NCBI GenBank assembly: GCA_964023205.1
Contig: OZ026837.1
Coordinates: forward strand, 15,167,479-15,231,478
Origin: Lutraria lutraria
Lineage: Eukaryota; Mollusca; Bivalvia; Venerida; Mactridae
DNA length: 64,000 bases
Direction of reading: 5' to 3'
Part shown: in pieces, positions 11,456-24,071 of the stretch
How the letters are laid out: the number at the start of each line of letters is the position of its first letter
How positions within the stretch are numbered: position 1 is the stretch's first letter
The notes under the pieces: model-generated
Seen by the model: only the letters and a program-made list of their open reading frames with translations
Told to the model about the DNA's origin: nothing
The model's database searches: none
Position numbers and translations under genes: made by a program

Positions 11456-11869
11456 GACTTTCTTATCTTTTTAATTTTGGTACAGTATATGGTCTGAACA
11501 AAAATAAATAAATACATACATACATACTGTTACATGAGGCACCTAAGTTACTTATTTACCGTAGGTCAGATTTATCCAGTAATTATAATTCGTGCAATGA
11601 TTCATATGCAGGTATGAAAATTGTGAGTCCGTAAGTCAGCTTTACATTTTGAGTCGCGGAAATATGTGACATTTCCGTTCGTCGCTATTATTTCATATTT
11701 TGATGCATATTTTAGTCATAATTAAGTTCATTCAACTCATTATTCACTGAAACTTGCTTGTACCTCATGATTGTTCGTGTATATAAGTGAAAAACTGCAT
11801 TCCGCTAATTCCGTCTCAATGTTATGATGTCATTTCTGCACGCGCCAATGAAAAACACCCGAAGATGCA
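11456..11869. other. Spacer between duplicated copies
   Basis: No coding sequence seen. The last 24 bp (gaaaaacacccgaagatgcac) recur near 19012 after copy B (gaaaaacaccccaagatgcac), so a dispersed repeat end lies exactly at the left boundary of copy B. Confidence 0.4.
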
Positions 11870-11912
11870 CTATGTATAGAACGATGAAATAGTGGTGGTC
11901 TTAAAGTCATTC

Positions 11913-11945
11913 TGACGTCATGACGTTCGGACGTTTATGACGTCA
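11913..11945. promoter_or_regulatory. Two CRE-like TGACGTCA sites upstream of gene B
   Basis: Perfect octamers at 11913-11920 and 11938-11945, within 67 bp of the ATG. Copy A keeps only the proximal one intact. The region also repeats gacgttcggacgtt. The promoter role is inferred from position. Confidence 0.4.
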
Positions 11946-11978
11946 CACTTGGAGACGCCGTTAACATAAACAGTAACG

Positions 11979-14900
11979 ATGGCGCGTGGGAACAAGAAAC
12001 CCACGATTATTCAAGTTAAATCGGCACCAGCGAATGGTGTTTTTAACTTCATAAATCTGTCATCAAAAGTGAACGAGAATGTTTTCAAACCTGAAATGCT
12101 GTCAAAAGTAGTTAGTCTATCACCAGAGTTTGATGAAAAGGAAACAGGACGTCTTGATGTTATCTCTGCCTTGGCAACAAAGGAAACTGCACTAGATTAC
12201 GTGCAAGCTATGCAACAAATATCTCCACGTTCGGAAGACAAAAAGAAAATCATAGGAGATAAATTCATAGAAGTTCAGCTGAAAACATCAGGCGCAGCTG
12301 ATAACACAGCCGATGTCTTAGAACCTGATTTGATGGTTGTGGGTCAGGCTTTTGGGGAAGCTAAAGTAGAGATCCAGACAAAGAAGGAGAAAAGGAAGAA
12401 GAAAAAGAAAAAGGTAAAATTGCTTGCTTTATAAGTCGAACTAAGTAAAGCTTATATAAATGGACAGAAGAAATGTGAAGACAAATCTTTTCTCCTTTTC
12501 GCTACCGTGATAATATTGATCATCATACTTGATAATTGATATGTTATCTATTTAAATTTGTTTATTTATTACCTTTGTACTTATTTTGTTAAGTATTACC
12601 GGATTATCATGTTAATAATATTCATACCATTATAATTCGTTCATCTATCGTTACATGGTTTCAACTTTTTACTGTAATATTTACCTTTAATAATTTTACA
12701 ATCTCAATTTTTATATTCAGTAATATATTTTTGTTCGAACAATGTAACTCTATATGCTCATTTTGTGTAATATATTTCCTATGTACCATGTTTTTAGAAA
12801 TAGTTAAAATATGAATTATAATAAATACATAAATAAACATGAGATAAATGTTTGTCAGTGAATAGTTGATTAATTAATTCGTTCATTTGTTGATTTGTTT
12901 GCTACATAGAAACTAAGGAAGAATAAAGTCAGCTCTGGCTTGGAGACTGCAGAACAAGAGAAAAAGGCTGAAAGACCAGCAAAGCCTGAGCCAGTTGCGA
13001 AGACAGAATCAAAAGATAATGGTAATAACAGGACAGAGCTACGCAAGCTGAAGAATGTTGGTTGCTTTGGATTTATCTCTACATGGCTTGCAAAGAGAAA
13101 AGAAAAAAGACGAGAGAAGAAACGAAGAGCAATTCAAGCCAGAAAGACAAAGTCTCCAGAATCTTTAGGTTAGTATGTTGGCGTTAGTACATCTATCTCC
13201 TTGTTAGCTTCAGTATTCGTGTCTGCATCGACTACATGTAAATAAAGAATTTCACGTCATTTGCCTCGTAAATATATCAGAGGATGCACTAAACATTTAC
13301 AAATCATCCATATAATGAAAATGAAACAAGTTGTTTCGGAGGACAGACAGAGGGAATGTGTCGTTAAATGACTACTAGTATTTAAGCTTTTGGAACTTTC
13401 GATGAGTCGCAAAGAAGGTTACAGCAAAGTGCAATCGGCAGCAGCATCGCTGATATCAGAAACTTTAAATGTCAATTCCCTGATTTTATTAAGAATAATT
13501 GTGTGTCTTGTTTCCTGCTTTTACACATTAAGTGTACTTGTGTGTTTTGTTCATGACTTTCTGTATCTCATCAATGATTTATTTTCAGTGGTATATGAAC
13601 ACAGGAAAGCTAAAGGTGGTGAAGCATTCATTGTGGAAGTGGACAGCCGTCCTATGAACAAGTCAGTGCTGCCACCTATCAGCAGACGTCCTGGACCGGT
13701 AAGTGGATAATGTTTCACCATTTCACAGAAACATTCACACATAATTTATACTAATCTTGGATGATGTATCATTTTAACATCTACTTTTATTGTCGTAGAA
13801 ATTCCACAAATTAAACATAAGACTGTCTTGTAAAGTATAATCAGACCCAAGCCTTTTTATAAGATCGGTGCAAAAATACTGTAAGAATTGTTGAAGAATG
13901 TTTTCCTTTATAAAGATTCCATCATATCTTTTATTCAGTTTTGAATTCTACCAGTATTGTATTTCAAATAATTATTTTTTTATTTTTTCATAGATTCGTA
14001 TGTCTACTGATCGGAAATTAGAGAGTGCTGAGAATAATAGAGCTGATCACATTAACAAGAAAAGAGAGACAGCACGTGCTCACTCTAGATTAGTGTAAGT
14101 ATTGACTGGTTTACACTCTAGATTAGTGTAAGTATTGACTGGTTTACACTCTAGATTAGTGTAAGTATTTACTGGTTTACACTCTATATTAGTGTAAGTA
14201 TTGACTAGTTTACACTCTAAATTAGTGTAAGTATTGACTAGTTTATACTCTAGATTAGTGTAAGTATTGACTAGTTTACACTCTAAATTAGTGTAAGTAT
14301 GGACTGGTTTACACTCTATATTAGTGTAAGTATTGACTGGTTTACACTCTAGATTAGTGTAAGTATTGACTGGTTTACTATCTAGATTAGTGTAAGTATT
14401 GACTGGTTTACACTCTATATTAGTGTAAGTATTGACTGGTTTACACTCTAAATTAGTGTAAGTATTGACTGGTTTACACTCGAAATTAGTGTAAGTATTG
14501 ACTGGTTTACACTCTAAATTAGTATAAGTATTGACTGGTTTACACTCTATATTAGTGTAAGTATTGACTGGTTTACACTCTATATTAGTGTAAGTATTGA
14601 CTGGTTTACACTCTATATTAGTGTAAGTATTGACTGGTTTACACTCTATATTAGTGTAAGTATTGACTGGTTGACACTCTAGATTAGTGTAAGTATTTAC
14701 TGGTTTACACTCTAGATAAATGTAAATATTGACTGGTTTACACTCTAGATTAGTGTAAGTATTGAATAGTTTATACTCCAGATTTGTAATAGTATACCAG
14801 TTTACACTCGAAATTAGTTTAAGTATTGACTGGTTTACACTCTAGATTAGTATATATATTGACTGGTTTGCACTCTAGATTTGTCTATGTATTGACTAGT

Positions 14901-15611
14901 TTACACTCTAGATTTGTAAATGTATACTAGTTTGCACTCTAGATTAGTGTAAGTATTGACCGGTTTCACTTGGATCCGATGTTTCTTCTGTATTCGTTTG
15001 ATGATCAGTTTAATCAAAGCACTGAAAGGATATTTGTTGACAGGCCGTGAAAGTTCTAAACAATCCATTTGCCCGTTGCCCGAAACATTGAAATAAATCA
15101 AAATCAAAATCTCACATTTTCCATAATTGTTGAAATGTGACATCTTGTTTTGAGTTCCTGAAATATCTTAAACTGTACGTAATGACTGGTGTGATGTTTT
15201 TGTCATGGACAGAAAATTGATATTTGTATCATTGTGAAAACTAGTCTTCTACTCAAACATTCAAGAGTAAGTTCAAAGTTGATTTAGTTTGAATTTCCTT
15301 TTAAATTAACTTGTTTTTCATATTTCAGTCGAGAAGTCGCTGATAGACGTGCTCAAAATGAAGATAACTTCAAGCAAGCCACACTTATGAAAATGGTAGA
15401 AAAGGATAACAATGCCTTCAGAGCAATGAGCCGCTTAGAATATGCCAGGAACAAGCGATGCCAGTCAAGATGTACCTCCAGAATGGAGAGTATTCCAGAC
15501 ATGTTCCCCACCCACATTGCTATGGTTCCACCATTTCGTCTACCACCTTTGACAAGAGACGAGGCTACAGACAACACCACTGAGCCTGAAAATAAACACA
15601 CTAATAACTAA
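11979..15611 (+). CDS. Stathmin-like protein, copy B (5 exons, 395 aa)
   Basis: Exons 11979-12413, 12910-13168, 13589-13698, 13994-14094 and 15329-15611 join in frame with the same lengths and phases as copy A. The protein differs from A by L29S, E93G, S156L, E175A, K186R, Q275R, A294T, I325V and K380E; roughly a dozen further coding changes are silent. Both copies therefore appear intact and the duplication is recent. Layout as in copy A: unrecognised N-terminal half, basic segment with VGCFGFIS, then a stathmin-like charged helical domain from about residue 237. Two of the changes (Q275R, A294T) fall in the stathmin-like helix encoded by exon 4. The expected role is tubulin binding, inferred from the family resemblance only. 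Intron 4 is stretched by the donor-derived minisatellite. Confidence 0.75.
14081..14975 (+). repeat. 33-bp minisatellite from the exon 4 donor, copy B
   Basis: About 27 units of the same 33-bp repeat as in copy A, starting with the last 14 coding bases of exon 4. Units are more homogeneous than in A, and most retain agtgtaagtatt, a full splice-donor match. This suggests later expansion in this copy. Confidence 0.9.
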
Positions 15612-15799
15612 ATGATTTCTTGGACTGACTAAACATCAATACGATTTAAAATCTTACCAATCAAAGATCAGTTTTTATTTTTAAATCATTTTTTAAAATC
15701 ATTTCCATTTGTCTATACTAATTAAAAATATTTTTTGCATGAAACTTCGAGTAAAATCGGAAATAATTAAGTCTAATTAAGTTCATCAGATTATTTGTC

Positions 15800-17395
15800 A
15801 TTACCTCATGCTGATACCTAATCATTTTTGTTCATTCATGTTTATACCAATCATCTTTGTTCATTCATGTTTATACCAATCATTTTTCTTCATTCATGTT
15901 TATACCAATCATTTTTCTTCATTCATGTTTATACCAATCATTTTTCTTCATTCATGTTTATACCAATCATTTTTCTTCATTCATGTTTATACCAATCATT
16001 TTTCTTCATTCATGTTTATACCAATCATTTTTCTTCATTCATGTTTATACCAGTCATTTTTCTTCATTCATGTTTATACCAGTCATTTTTCTTCATTCAT
16101 GTTTATACCAGTCATTTTTCTTCATTCATGTTTATACCAATCATTTTTCTTCATTCATGTTTATACCAATCATTTTTCTTCATTCATGTTTATACCAATC
16201 ATTTTTGTCCATTCATGTTTATACCAATCATTTTTCTTCATTCATGTTTATACCAATCATTTTTCTTCATTCATGTTTATACCAATCATTTTTCTTCATT
16301 CATGTTTATACCAATCATTTTTCTTCATTCATGTTATACCAATCATCCAATCATCTTTGTTCATCCATGTTTATACCAGTCATTTTTGTTCATTCATGTT
16401 TATACCAATCATTTTTCTTCATTCATGTTTATACCAATCATTTTTCTTCATTCATGTTTATACCAATCATTTTTCTTCATTCATGTTTATACCAATCATC
16501 TTTGTTCATTCATGTTTATACCAATCATTTTCTTCATTCATGTTTATACCAAACATTTTTCTTCATTCATGTTTATACCAATCATCCAATCATCTTTGTT
16601 CATCAATGTTTATACCAGTCATTTTTGTTCATTCATGTTTATACCAATCATTTTTCTTCATTCATGTTTATACCAATCATTTTCTTCATTCATGTTTATA
16701 CCAATCATTTTTCTTCATTCATGTTTATACCAATCATTTTTCTTCATTCATGTTTATACCAATCATCTTTGTTCATTCATGTTTATACCAATCATCTTTA
16801 TTCATTCATGTTTATACCAATCATTTTTCTTCATTCATGTTTATACAAATCATTTTTCTTCATTCATGTTTATACCAATCATTTTTGTTCATTCATGTTG
16901 ATACCAATCATTTTTCTTCATTCATGTTTATACCAATCATTTTTGTTCATTCATGTTTATACCAATCATTTTTGTTCATTCATGTTGATACCAATCATTT
17001 TTGTTCATTCATGTTTATACCAATCATTTTTCTTCATTCATGTTTATACCAATCATTTTTCTTCATTCATGTTTATACCAATCATTTTTGTTCATTCATG
17101 TTTATACCAGTCATTTTTCTTCATTCATGTTTATACCAATCATTTTTCTTCATTCATGTTTATACCAATCATTTTTGTTCATTCATGTTTATACCAATCA
17201 TTTTTCTTCATTCATGTTTATACCAATCATTTTTCTTCATTCATGTTTATACCAATCATTTTTCTTCATTCGTGTTTATACCAATCATTTTTGTTCATTC
17301 ATGTTGATACCAATCATTTTTGTTCAATCATGTTTACACCAGTCATTTTTCTTCATTCATGTTTATGCCAGTCATTTTTCTTCATTCGTTTTTGT
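15800..17395 (+). repeat. 29-bp minisatellite 3' of gene B (~55 units)
   Basis: Same unit as the array after gene A, but dominated by the ttttcttcattc variant. It lacks the ctttgatc variant that creates stops in A, so plus-strand frames of up to 522 codons occur (15857-17425). These are periodic artefacts. Confidence 0.92.
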
Positions 17396-18282
17396 CATTC
17401 CCTCGTGTTTTTTAGTGGTGTTTAGTCAGTCCAGAAATGTTCGGTAAAGTTTACTTCAAAATTTCATTGGAAGGTATGAAATATACCCTGAAGAAAATAT
17501 CTTTGTTGTTGTATCTAATTATGTTTTTGTTTCAAAATGCATGTCACAAAGTTAAACTCGAAATTAACAATCAGAAATTCGGAATTACTAATATAACTAA
17601 AGGAACTGAAAATTTTTAATATGAAAAAAAAGATCCTTAAATTTTAACTTGCAGTATAACCAAAATATGAACATAGTTGGGGATTTCTCGGAACTAATTG
17701 ATATCAGAAAGTCTTTTTTCAGCTTACCTACCATACTTTGGGTCAAGTTACCAATCACACGACTATCTTTTCTAGTATTATTCAAATACCATGTTGGATG
17801 AAAAGTGAGCTCATTTGGTGACTTGGAAAATATATAATTTTATAAACATAGAAGAAATAATTGTGTAGTAAACAAAATTTCACAGTTAGCGCGCGCAACC
17901 GTCATCTCGCACGATTCTATGACGTAGACAAAATTTGGGTCGAATCATATAGACAGGATCAAATTTATGGCGCTCTGTTGTCTTTGTACAGACAAGTTAA
18001 TGGGAACCATTTAAAGAAAGATAACCCTGATATTCAATAATTAAATCACACAAGTTATCTCCCTTTGGTTCTGATAAACTTCTAAAAATGTCTTATTCAA
18101 CAAAATACATGGGCAGTAAGTTTAAATCAAATAAATCTTAAGACTAACTAACATATTTGGAAATTTTATTAAGTATGATTTAAACGCATGACCTGCCGGA
18201 GTGCTTCACATGGAGCATTAAAAGACCCCCCCCCCCTGGCGTAAAAATGATTCCTTAATACTTATACTTATAAACTATCTCT
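17396..18282. other. 3' flank of copy B, no gene called
   Basis: Matches 9041-9720 as far as about 18076, including the unconstrained 60-codon frame at 17437-17619 and a mini-MITE remnant near 17980-18016. A C-run (ccccccccccc) occurs near 18226. Confidence 0.4.
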
Positions 18283-19036
18283 AACCAATCAGTGACAAAG
18301 ATAAATCTGTTACATTATTGTCAAAAATGGAAATTAAGTGTAAACGATGAAAAAATAAAATTATGCTATAGAAAAAGGGTTGGAAAAATAAAATAAATAA
18401 TATAAGATTATACTTATATATTATTACTATTTATTCAGTATTATTGTTGTCATTGAACATAGGTTTATTACCATTGTATTTGTATTTGCAATGACTGTTG
18501 ATGTATACCAAATACAATTTTAACATTGCCTTTAGATTTGTTTAAATGTGATATGTACATGTACTATGTACTCATGGCCTGTAAAGTTTTATGTATTGAA
18601 AATAAACCATTATAAATTATCTATTTTAAACTGTTGGCTTTCTTATATTTTTATTTTTGGTACAGCATATCACATATTTAAATACGAGACTACAAAGAGT
18701 GCCAAGACGATATGGTCTCAACAAAAAGAAGTTTATACAATATACTTTACTATTTAGCTGAGAAGGAAAAAATATAAAAGAAAGTCAAGATCATTAGAAT
18801 AGATGCTGAATTACTGTCAATGAAAAACAAGTTGGATAATCCAGCCAGAATAGCTAAATATTTTAATCATCATGGCGTATTCAGTCTTGGTAAAAATGAT
18901 CTTGTCTTAACAGAATATAAAACCATGGTTCTAACTTCTGAATTTCGAAGAACAACTTAGTACACACTGCGCATGTTGAGCAATAAGACAGTTAGAATAC
19001 TTATCATTTACGAAAAACACCCCAAGATGCACTTGT
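18283..19036 (+). repeat. Dispersed repeat fragments shared with 10449-11869 and 36320-36480
   Basis: Shared words are ccaatcagtgacaaagat (18284; also 10449), ggctttcttat...tttttggtacag (18645; also 11457), gaacaacttagt...actgcgcatg (18950; also near 36405) and gaaaaacacccc (19012; also 11846). Order is the same at the three sites, so this is one degraded family. Its identity is not recognised. Confidence 0.4.
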
Positions 19037-19242
19037 AGGAAATTAAAAAGGATTAATTGGTAAAATATGTGACAGTATCGAAATGGATATAGGGCATATC
19101 GCGCAACAGTTTTTAGTGGGTTCGAGCCTCACAAAATTGATGCGAAAACACAATTGAACAAAAACAGGGTTGAATTAGTACGAACCTGTCTGTGCTGATG
19201 ATAAACAATTATTTTATCATAGTGTAGATAAATCAATTAGTA

Positions 19243-19423
19243 TACAGTCAAACCTGTGTTAGCGGCTACCTCCAGATAAAGTTCACCCTGTGAATAAAGG
19301 TCATTCTTTTAAGAACGTCATTGTTTACAAAGAACCAAATGACCTCCGAATTAAAGCCATCTGTAAATAAAAGCCAGAAGTTTTCTTTCCCATGGATGGC
19401 CTTTGTTCACAGGTTTGACTGTA
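19243..19423 (+). mobile_element. MITE, CAGTCAAACCTGTG family
   Basis: Begins tacagtcaaacctgtg and ends cacaggtttgactgta, a good terminal inverted repeat with TA at the edges. The inside contains gaataaaggtcattc. Relatives lie at about 26495-26657, 35066-35242, 39380-40470 (expanded) and 42970-43508. Confidence 0.7.
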
Positions 19424-20103
19424 CGTATAATTATAAACATATGTTAGAGAAGCATGTTAACTAGAAGTATAATCACAACACATCAATGTTAAACATATGT
19501 AGGGTGATGTAGGTACATGCTCATACGATAGAAACAGTGAAATGCACTCCGCCCCGTATGAAATATTAATATACGATGCATAAACTGCGTGTAATGCTGA
19601 CATTAAAACGACAACGTTTGACGTGAACGTATATGATTTACGATCCGTGCTAGAGAGAGGGCTGGTATTGTATACTGTTAGACGACAAACAGTAGTTTGC
19701 CTCAAGCGTAGACATCGTCAATCTACAATAAGATATGCCTAATTAGTTATGTTACACATTTACTGATCAATTTAGATTTTTATCTCCGAACAAAGTCCGC
19801 CAATGAAAAAAACATGTAACACGTACGAGTAAAGTTATAATCAAGGCCCCAACATGTGAGCTGCCGCTTGTGCTCACCATAAGTTATATAGTAGATTATA
19901 ATAAAGCTATTGGTAAAAGTAGTCATGTAAGTTTAATTTAATGCAAGATGTTTCTAAAAAAAGGTATTTCAAATTGAAACATTTTCACGGCGGATGTAGA
20001 TAACGGAAGTAGTACTCAGGTCCGCATCCGAAATTCATGCGCCCAGCGACTGATGGCCTAGTGGAGTTGAACGAAGTTTAACTCACAAAAGTGGTTGAAA
20101 CAT

Positions 20104-20279
20104 ACAGTGCAACCTCTCCAAAGCAACACCCTGTGGGAGTAGCAATAATTATGCTGCTTTTTAGAAGTTGTTGCTCTAGAGAGGTTAAATAGTTAAATCG
20201 TGCAGTGGGATAAAATCATGTTGTTGTTGCACGGAGGTTGTTGCTCCAGAGAGGGCCGCTCTGGAGAGGTTGTACTGTA
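20104..20279 (+). mobile_element. MITE, CAGTGCAACCTCTCC family
   Basis: Begins tacagtgcaacctctcc and ends ggagaggttgtactgta. The inside holds further inverted words (gttgttgctctagagagg). Other copies: 35757-35920, 37864-38042, 46898-47007 and 63033-63211. TA at both ends suggests Tc1/mariner-type mobilisation. Confidence 0.75.
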
Positions 20280-20559
20280 TAGAGAAACGTAACAAAACTT
20301 TTAGTGCCTCTGTATATTTACAGTAAAGCCACTGGTATTATAAACCATGATGTTTTAATGACCACTTGTTTTTTGTGGACCTGTTTTATACCAACTATTG
20401 AGTTTATGAGACAACCTCAATATAGAGGCCGAGGTTTTTGGTCACGTGTTATTGACATTCAGGTTTTACGATATAATGGTTACTCAACTATAGTATAACT
20501 TAAAATCTGCCGAAAATGTATTTATTTATTTATCTGGTGTTTGACAGTAAATTTAACTG

Positions 20560-20840
20560 CTACTGTCATTTCAGGGCCGCCCCAGAAAGAGGGGAGAGAA
20601 GACACAAGAGAATCGGGTATTTCTATCAAATAGTTGTTCCTGGTTCTTTGTCGCGCCCTTTGTAAAGCACCAATACACGCCTGGTCATTTTCCCTGTGAT
20701 TTTCTAGACACAGTAATTGATTCAGGACATTGAATAAGAGTCCATGAGAAATTCGGAAGGCGAAGTCGAGATTTGAACCTAATACCTTTCGTTCAATAGT
20801 CCAGCCCGAAACCACTAGACCACTGATTATCCATTTGCCG
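20560..20840 (-). mobile_element. tRNA-derived SINE
   Basis: Read on the minus strand, the head (about 20835 down to 20755) has a polymerase III A-box-like tggtctagtggtt and a B-box-like ggttcaaatctc, followed by a non-tRNA body. The 145-codon minus-strand frame over it has no recognisable protein content. Confidence 0.55.
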
Positions 20841-20960
20841 CAAAAGAAATTATCAAAACAACAAGTACGTATTGTGGGGCTTTGTGGCGATTTCGTTTCC
20901 TGACCAATTTCCTGAGATATTATTCGTAAACAAATCATGATCAACAATAAATCGTCCACA

Positions 20961-23907
20961 AAAAGTTATGTTTCACAATGCCTTCATCTGTTCGAAACAT
21001 TTTCCCAACCCAACATTGCGAAAAAAATGATGCATAAATTAATTGCCGAAACGCAATTCAAGATTTATATTAATTAAACACGAATGAATATTTAATCAAG
21101 AAATATATGACGCCATTGCATAAAATAATCATTTTTTAAGGCAAAACAAAGTCGTAAATATTGAAACTAGCATTCGCCCCTTCTTTTTCATTAATAAAAT
21201 GTACAAATTTCGTCATAGCTGGTAAATATATTCAACCGATAATAGACATTGGATTGATATATGTGTGCGTGTATACATCAAGCTAAACCCAAGAAAGATC
21301 CCAGACTTGACAAGCGTGGTTATACATTGTGTACTTTTCTTGTTTGTCATTTAACAATCCTCACAGATCGGTTTCTTATCAGTGGACGTTTGTCTTTAGT
21401 GGTGATTGTATCGAAACAAAAAAAAACACAAGCGGCCAGCAAATGTTACTTTGATTTCTTATTATTTCGAAAATTTTGGATTTGAAAACAATTACCAGTA
21501 ACGTAAGTTTTATTTACTTAGCTTATCGAGTTTCTATATAATATAATGTCATGTTACACTTATATTATTACATAGATCATTTACAAATGTTTGTGACCAT
21601 ACTACATCTAATGAAAATAAAACACTTGCTTTGAAAACGTCTTTGAAATACAAGAAAATTTAAATGATCTTTGCAGATTTTTTATTTAGATGCTATTGTG
21701 GGTCCACTTTATGAAACAATTCAGCTCATATCTGTTATTTATGGCTCAGGTTCTTGACAATTGAAGCAATGGAATGCGCCTTTCAAAATTTAAATAACTT
21801 TTTGGATGTTAATATTAAGGAAGGTCTTATTTTACCTAGAAAGATGTATTATCAGTAAAACTGGCTTTTTACTTGAAACAAAAACATTTCGAATTCTTTT
21901 TTAATCACGAAGTACATACAGAAATATAGCGCAGCATTTTCCCAGTAATATTGCAATAAATAAAAAAAAGTCTGACAACATTTTTACAAGATGTGGCTAA
22001 AGAAAGGCATTATATAAATATTGTTTTAGAGCAAATGAAAAAAATATTTCTTATATTTTACTATCGTTTTATCTATTGTTCTCTATTACTGAATTCAAAA
22101 AGCTAGTAGGCCTTTTAATCTAAGACGGAAATGAATTTCAAGTAATACGTATCACCCTCAATGTATTTGATAGATTTATGAGAGATTGAATAGGTAAACA
22201 CGTTGGTTAACGACTTGGAATACACGGACAAGGAATTAACAATATACTTTTTTAAAACTTAAACTCTAGACATATATTTACATTCATACAATATGTGCAT
22301 GTTTTTGTCGACTAAAACAAACACTTATCGAGGAAATCTTTAAGTGTAACATATTATTTCATTCAGGGGCGAAATAAATGTAAATAGATATGGGGTATAG
22401 TAAGAAAGCTACAACTAAGGGAGGTTACTCTTGATCCTTTTCTAAGAAACTGAACCTTGACGTAAATCCGTTATTGCGACTTTCTAATGTGGCATTATCT
22501 ACTCAAACATTCTACGATTAATGACATACACAATCTAACACTTCGTATTTACAAATACATATTTTTTCTTATTTTATTTGAAAGGTTCCACTCGTCACGC
22601 ATATACATTGACTTCTCTTTTTACTCGTATAGTTTTGCATTATCTTCCTGGAGACAGTGCTAAGTTTTAAGAATTTATCTTAACTCCTTTAATAACAAAT
22701 ATTTTCAATTTCCAAGAACGAAATCCAATAATGTCCATCTTATTGGACAGTCGTCAGAAAATAAAAATATGTTTTCATTTTCGAGTAGGCCCAACATCTC
22801 AATACCCATAACAGAAATTTGAGAGTTATTAAACTAAAGTTTGGACTCCGACTGCAAATTAATCTCATATCGTGTCGTCTATTTTTTCTAAGTTAATAAT
22901 GATTAGACAAAAATATTATTATTGATACATTAGTCTGACAGATGAATATCTGAACATGTATGTAAACATTCACCGGTGCTATCTTTTCAACCATAATATC
23001 TTGAGAATGAAATTGAGATTTCAATTGGAGACTGCTATAAGCTTTGTAACCTCTGGGCCAGTAATTTGAACCTCAAACCTAAGACAATTTAAGTTTCGTT
23101 TCGGTACAGATGATTTGGTCGAGCAATTGGCAATCATGTTTGAACGTGAATGCTGCTCGTGACTAATAAACACTGGCGGTGAGTTCGATATAAATGCCAC
23201 GGCAAAGGTTTTTACTAGTTCATTCAACTTTTAAAAATGATTTCGTTGTAACAAATAGTAATATTTGTTTGCATTAACCCTTTGTATATTTCAAATAAAT
23301 GTCTAGAAGTTATCTATATAGCGTACTATTGTTTTATTATTATTGTAAATAAGTGTACACAAAGTGTGTATTGTCACCGAAGTGTCCGGAGAGGCCATTA
23401 TCACCATAAATATGATAAATTACTCTAAATAAGCTGGAAAAAACACAACCTGCGACTTTGATATGCGATAACATGTCAGTCACTGCGCTATTATGATGAC
23501 CAATATGTCATGTCTAGAATATACGACAATCGCTACTTATCCATGTTTACCCAATTTGTACACATTCGTAACCATACAGCATTGTATTGTCATTGGTTTT
23601 CGCGAGTGTTTACATGCGTGTACTTACGAAACCGCGTACAAATAAATGAAAGCAAAAGGCCCAAGGATATTTTAGATAATTCATATTGAAAATGATGTGT
23701 TGGTTCGAAAATATCAAAACCACATCGATTCAGTTATTGTAATAAAGAAACAGATAAATCTCAGCAGAAATTTGTGTATTTGTATTTAAACGTTAGTACG
23801 ACCATTATATTAGATTAATCATGCTTTAACAAAAATATGACGTGCACATGCATAATAAGTCTTGTATATTTAACAACACACCAAACTAAGCTTCGTATAA
23901 ATTGTAT
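20961..23907. other. No gene seen
   Basis: AT-rich sequence without a credible exon chain on either strand. Open frames are below 75 codons and show no domain. Nothing else stands out. Confidence 0.5.
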
Positions 23908-24071
23908 ACAGACAGTAGACGCCGGACTCCCTGAAAACCGGAATTCCCTGAAAACCGGACGTTTTTTCAATTCCCATTTTCAAAAAAAGTTCTCTGAAAA
24001 CCGGAATTCTCAGAAAATTGGACTTTTAGCTCAGTCCCAAAGAGGTCCGGTTTTCATGGTTTTAACTGTAT
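23908..24071 (+). mobile_element. MITE, CTGAAAACCGGA family
   Basis: Contains repeated ctgaaaaccgga and tctgaaaaccggaattctc words and ends ggtccggttttcatggtttt. A second copy is at 53828-53999. The ends (taaaacccctgaaaaccgga type) resemble a pogo-like pattern, but no target duplication is clear here. Confidence 0.5.

Larger units (their letters stand above)
11870..18076 (+). repeat. Segmental duplication, copy B
   Basis: Second copy of the 3255-9720 block. Coding exons have identical lengths in both copies. Copy B has a longer intron 4 minisatellite (about 27 units against 14) and a shorter 29-bp array (about 1.6 kb against 2.2 kb). Confidence 0.9.

Noticed and set aside
15808..17447. Open frames up to 522 codons with the same repeat peptide
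   Set aside because: Same artefact in copy B; length depends only on absence of the stop-creating variant unit.
20522..20959. 145-codon minus-strand gene
   Set aside because: It overlaps a tRNA-derived SINE and has no recognisable protein features.
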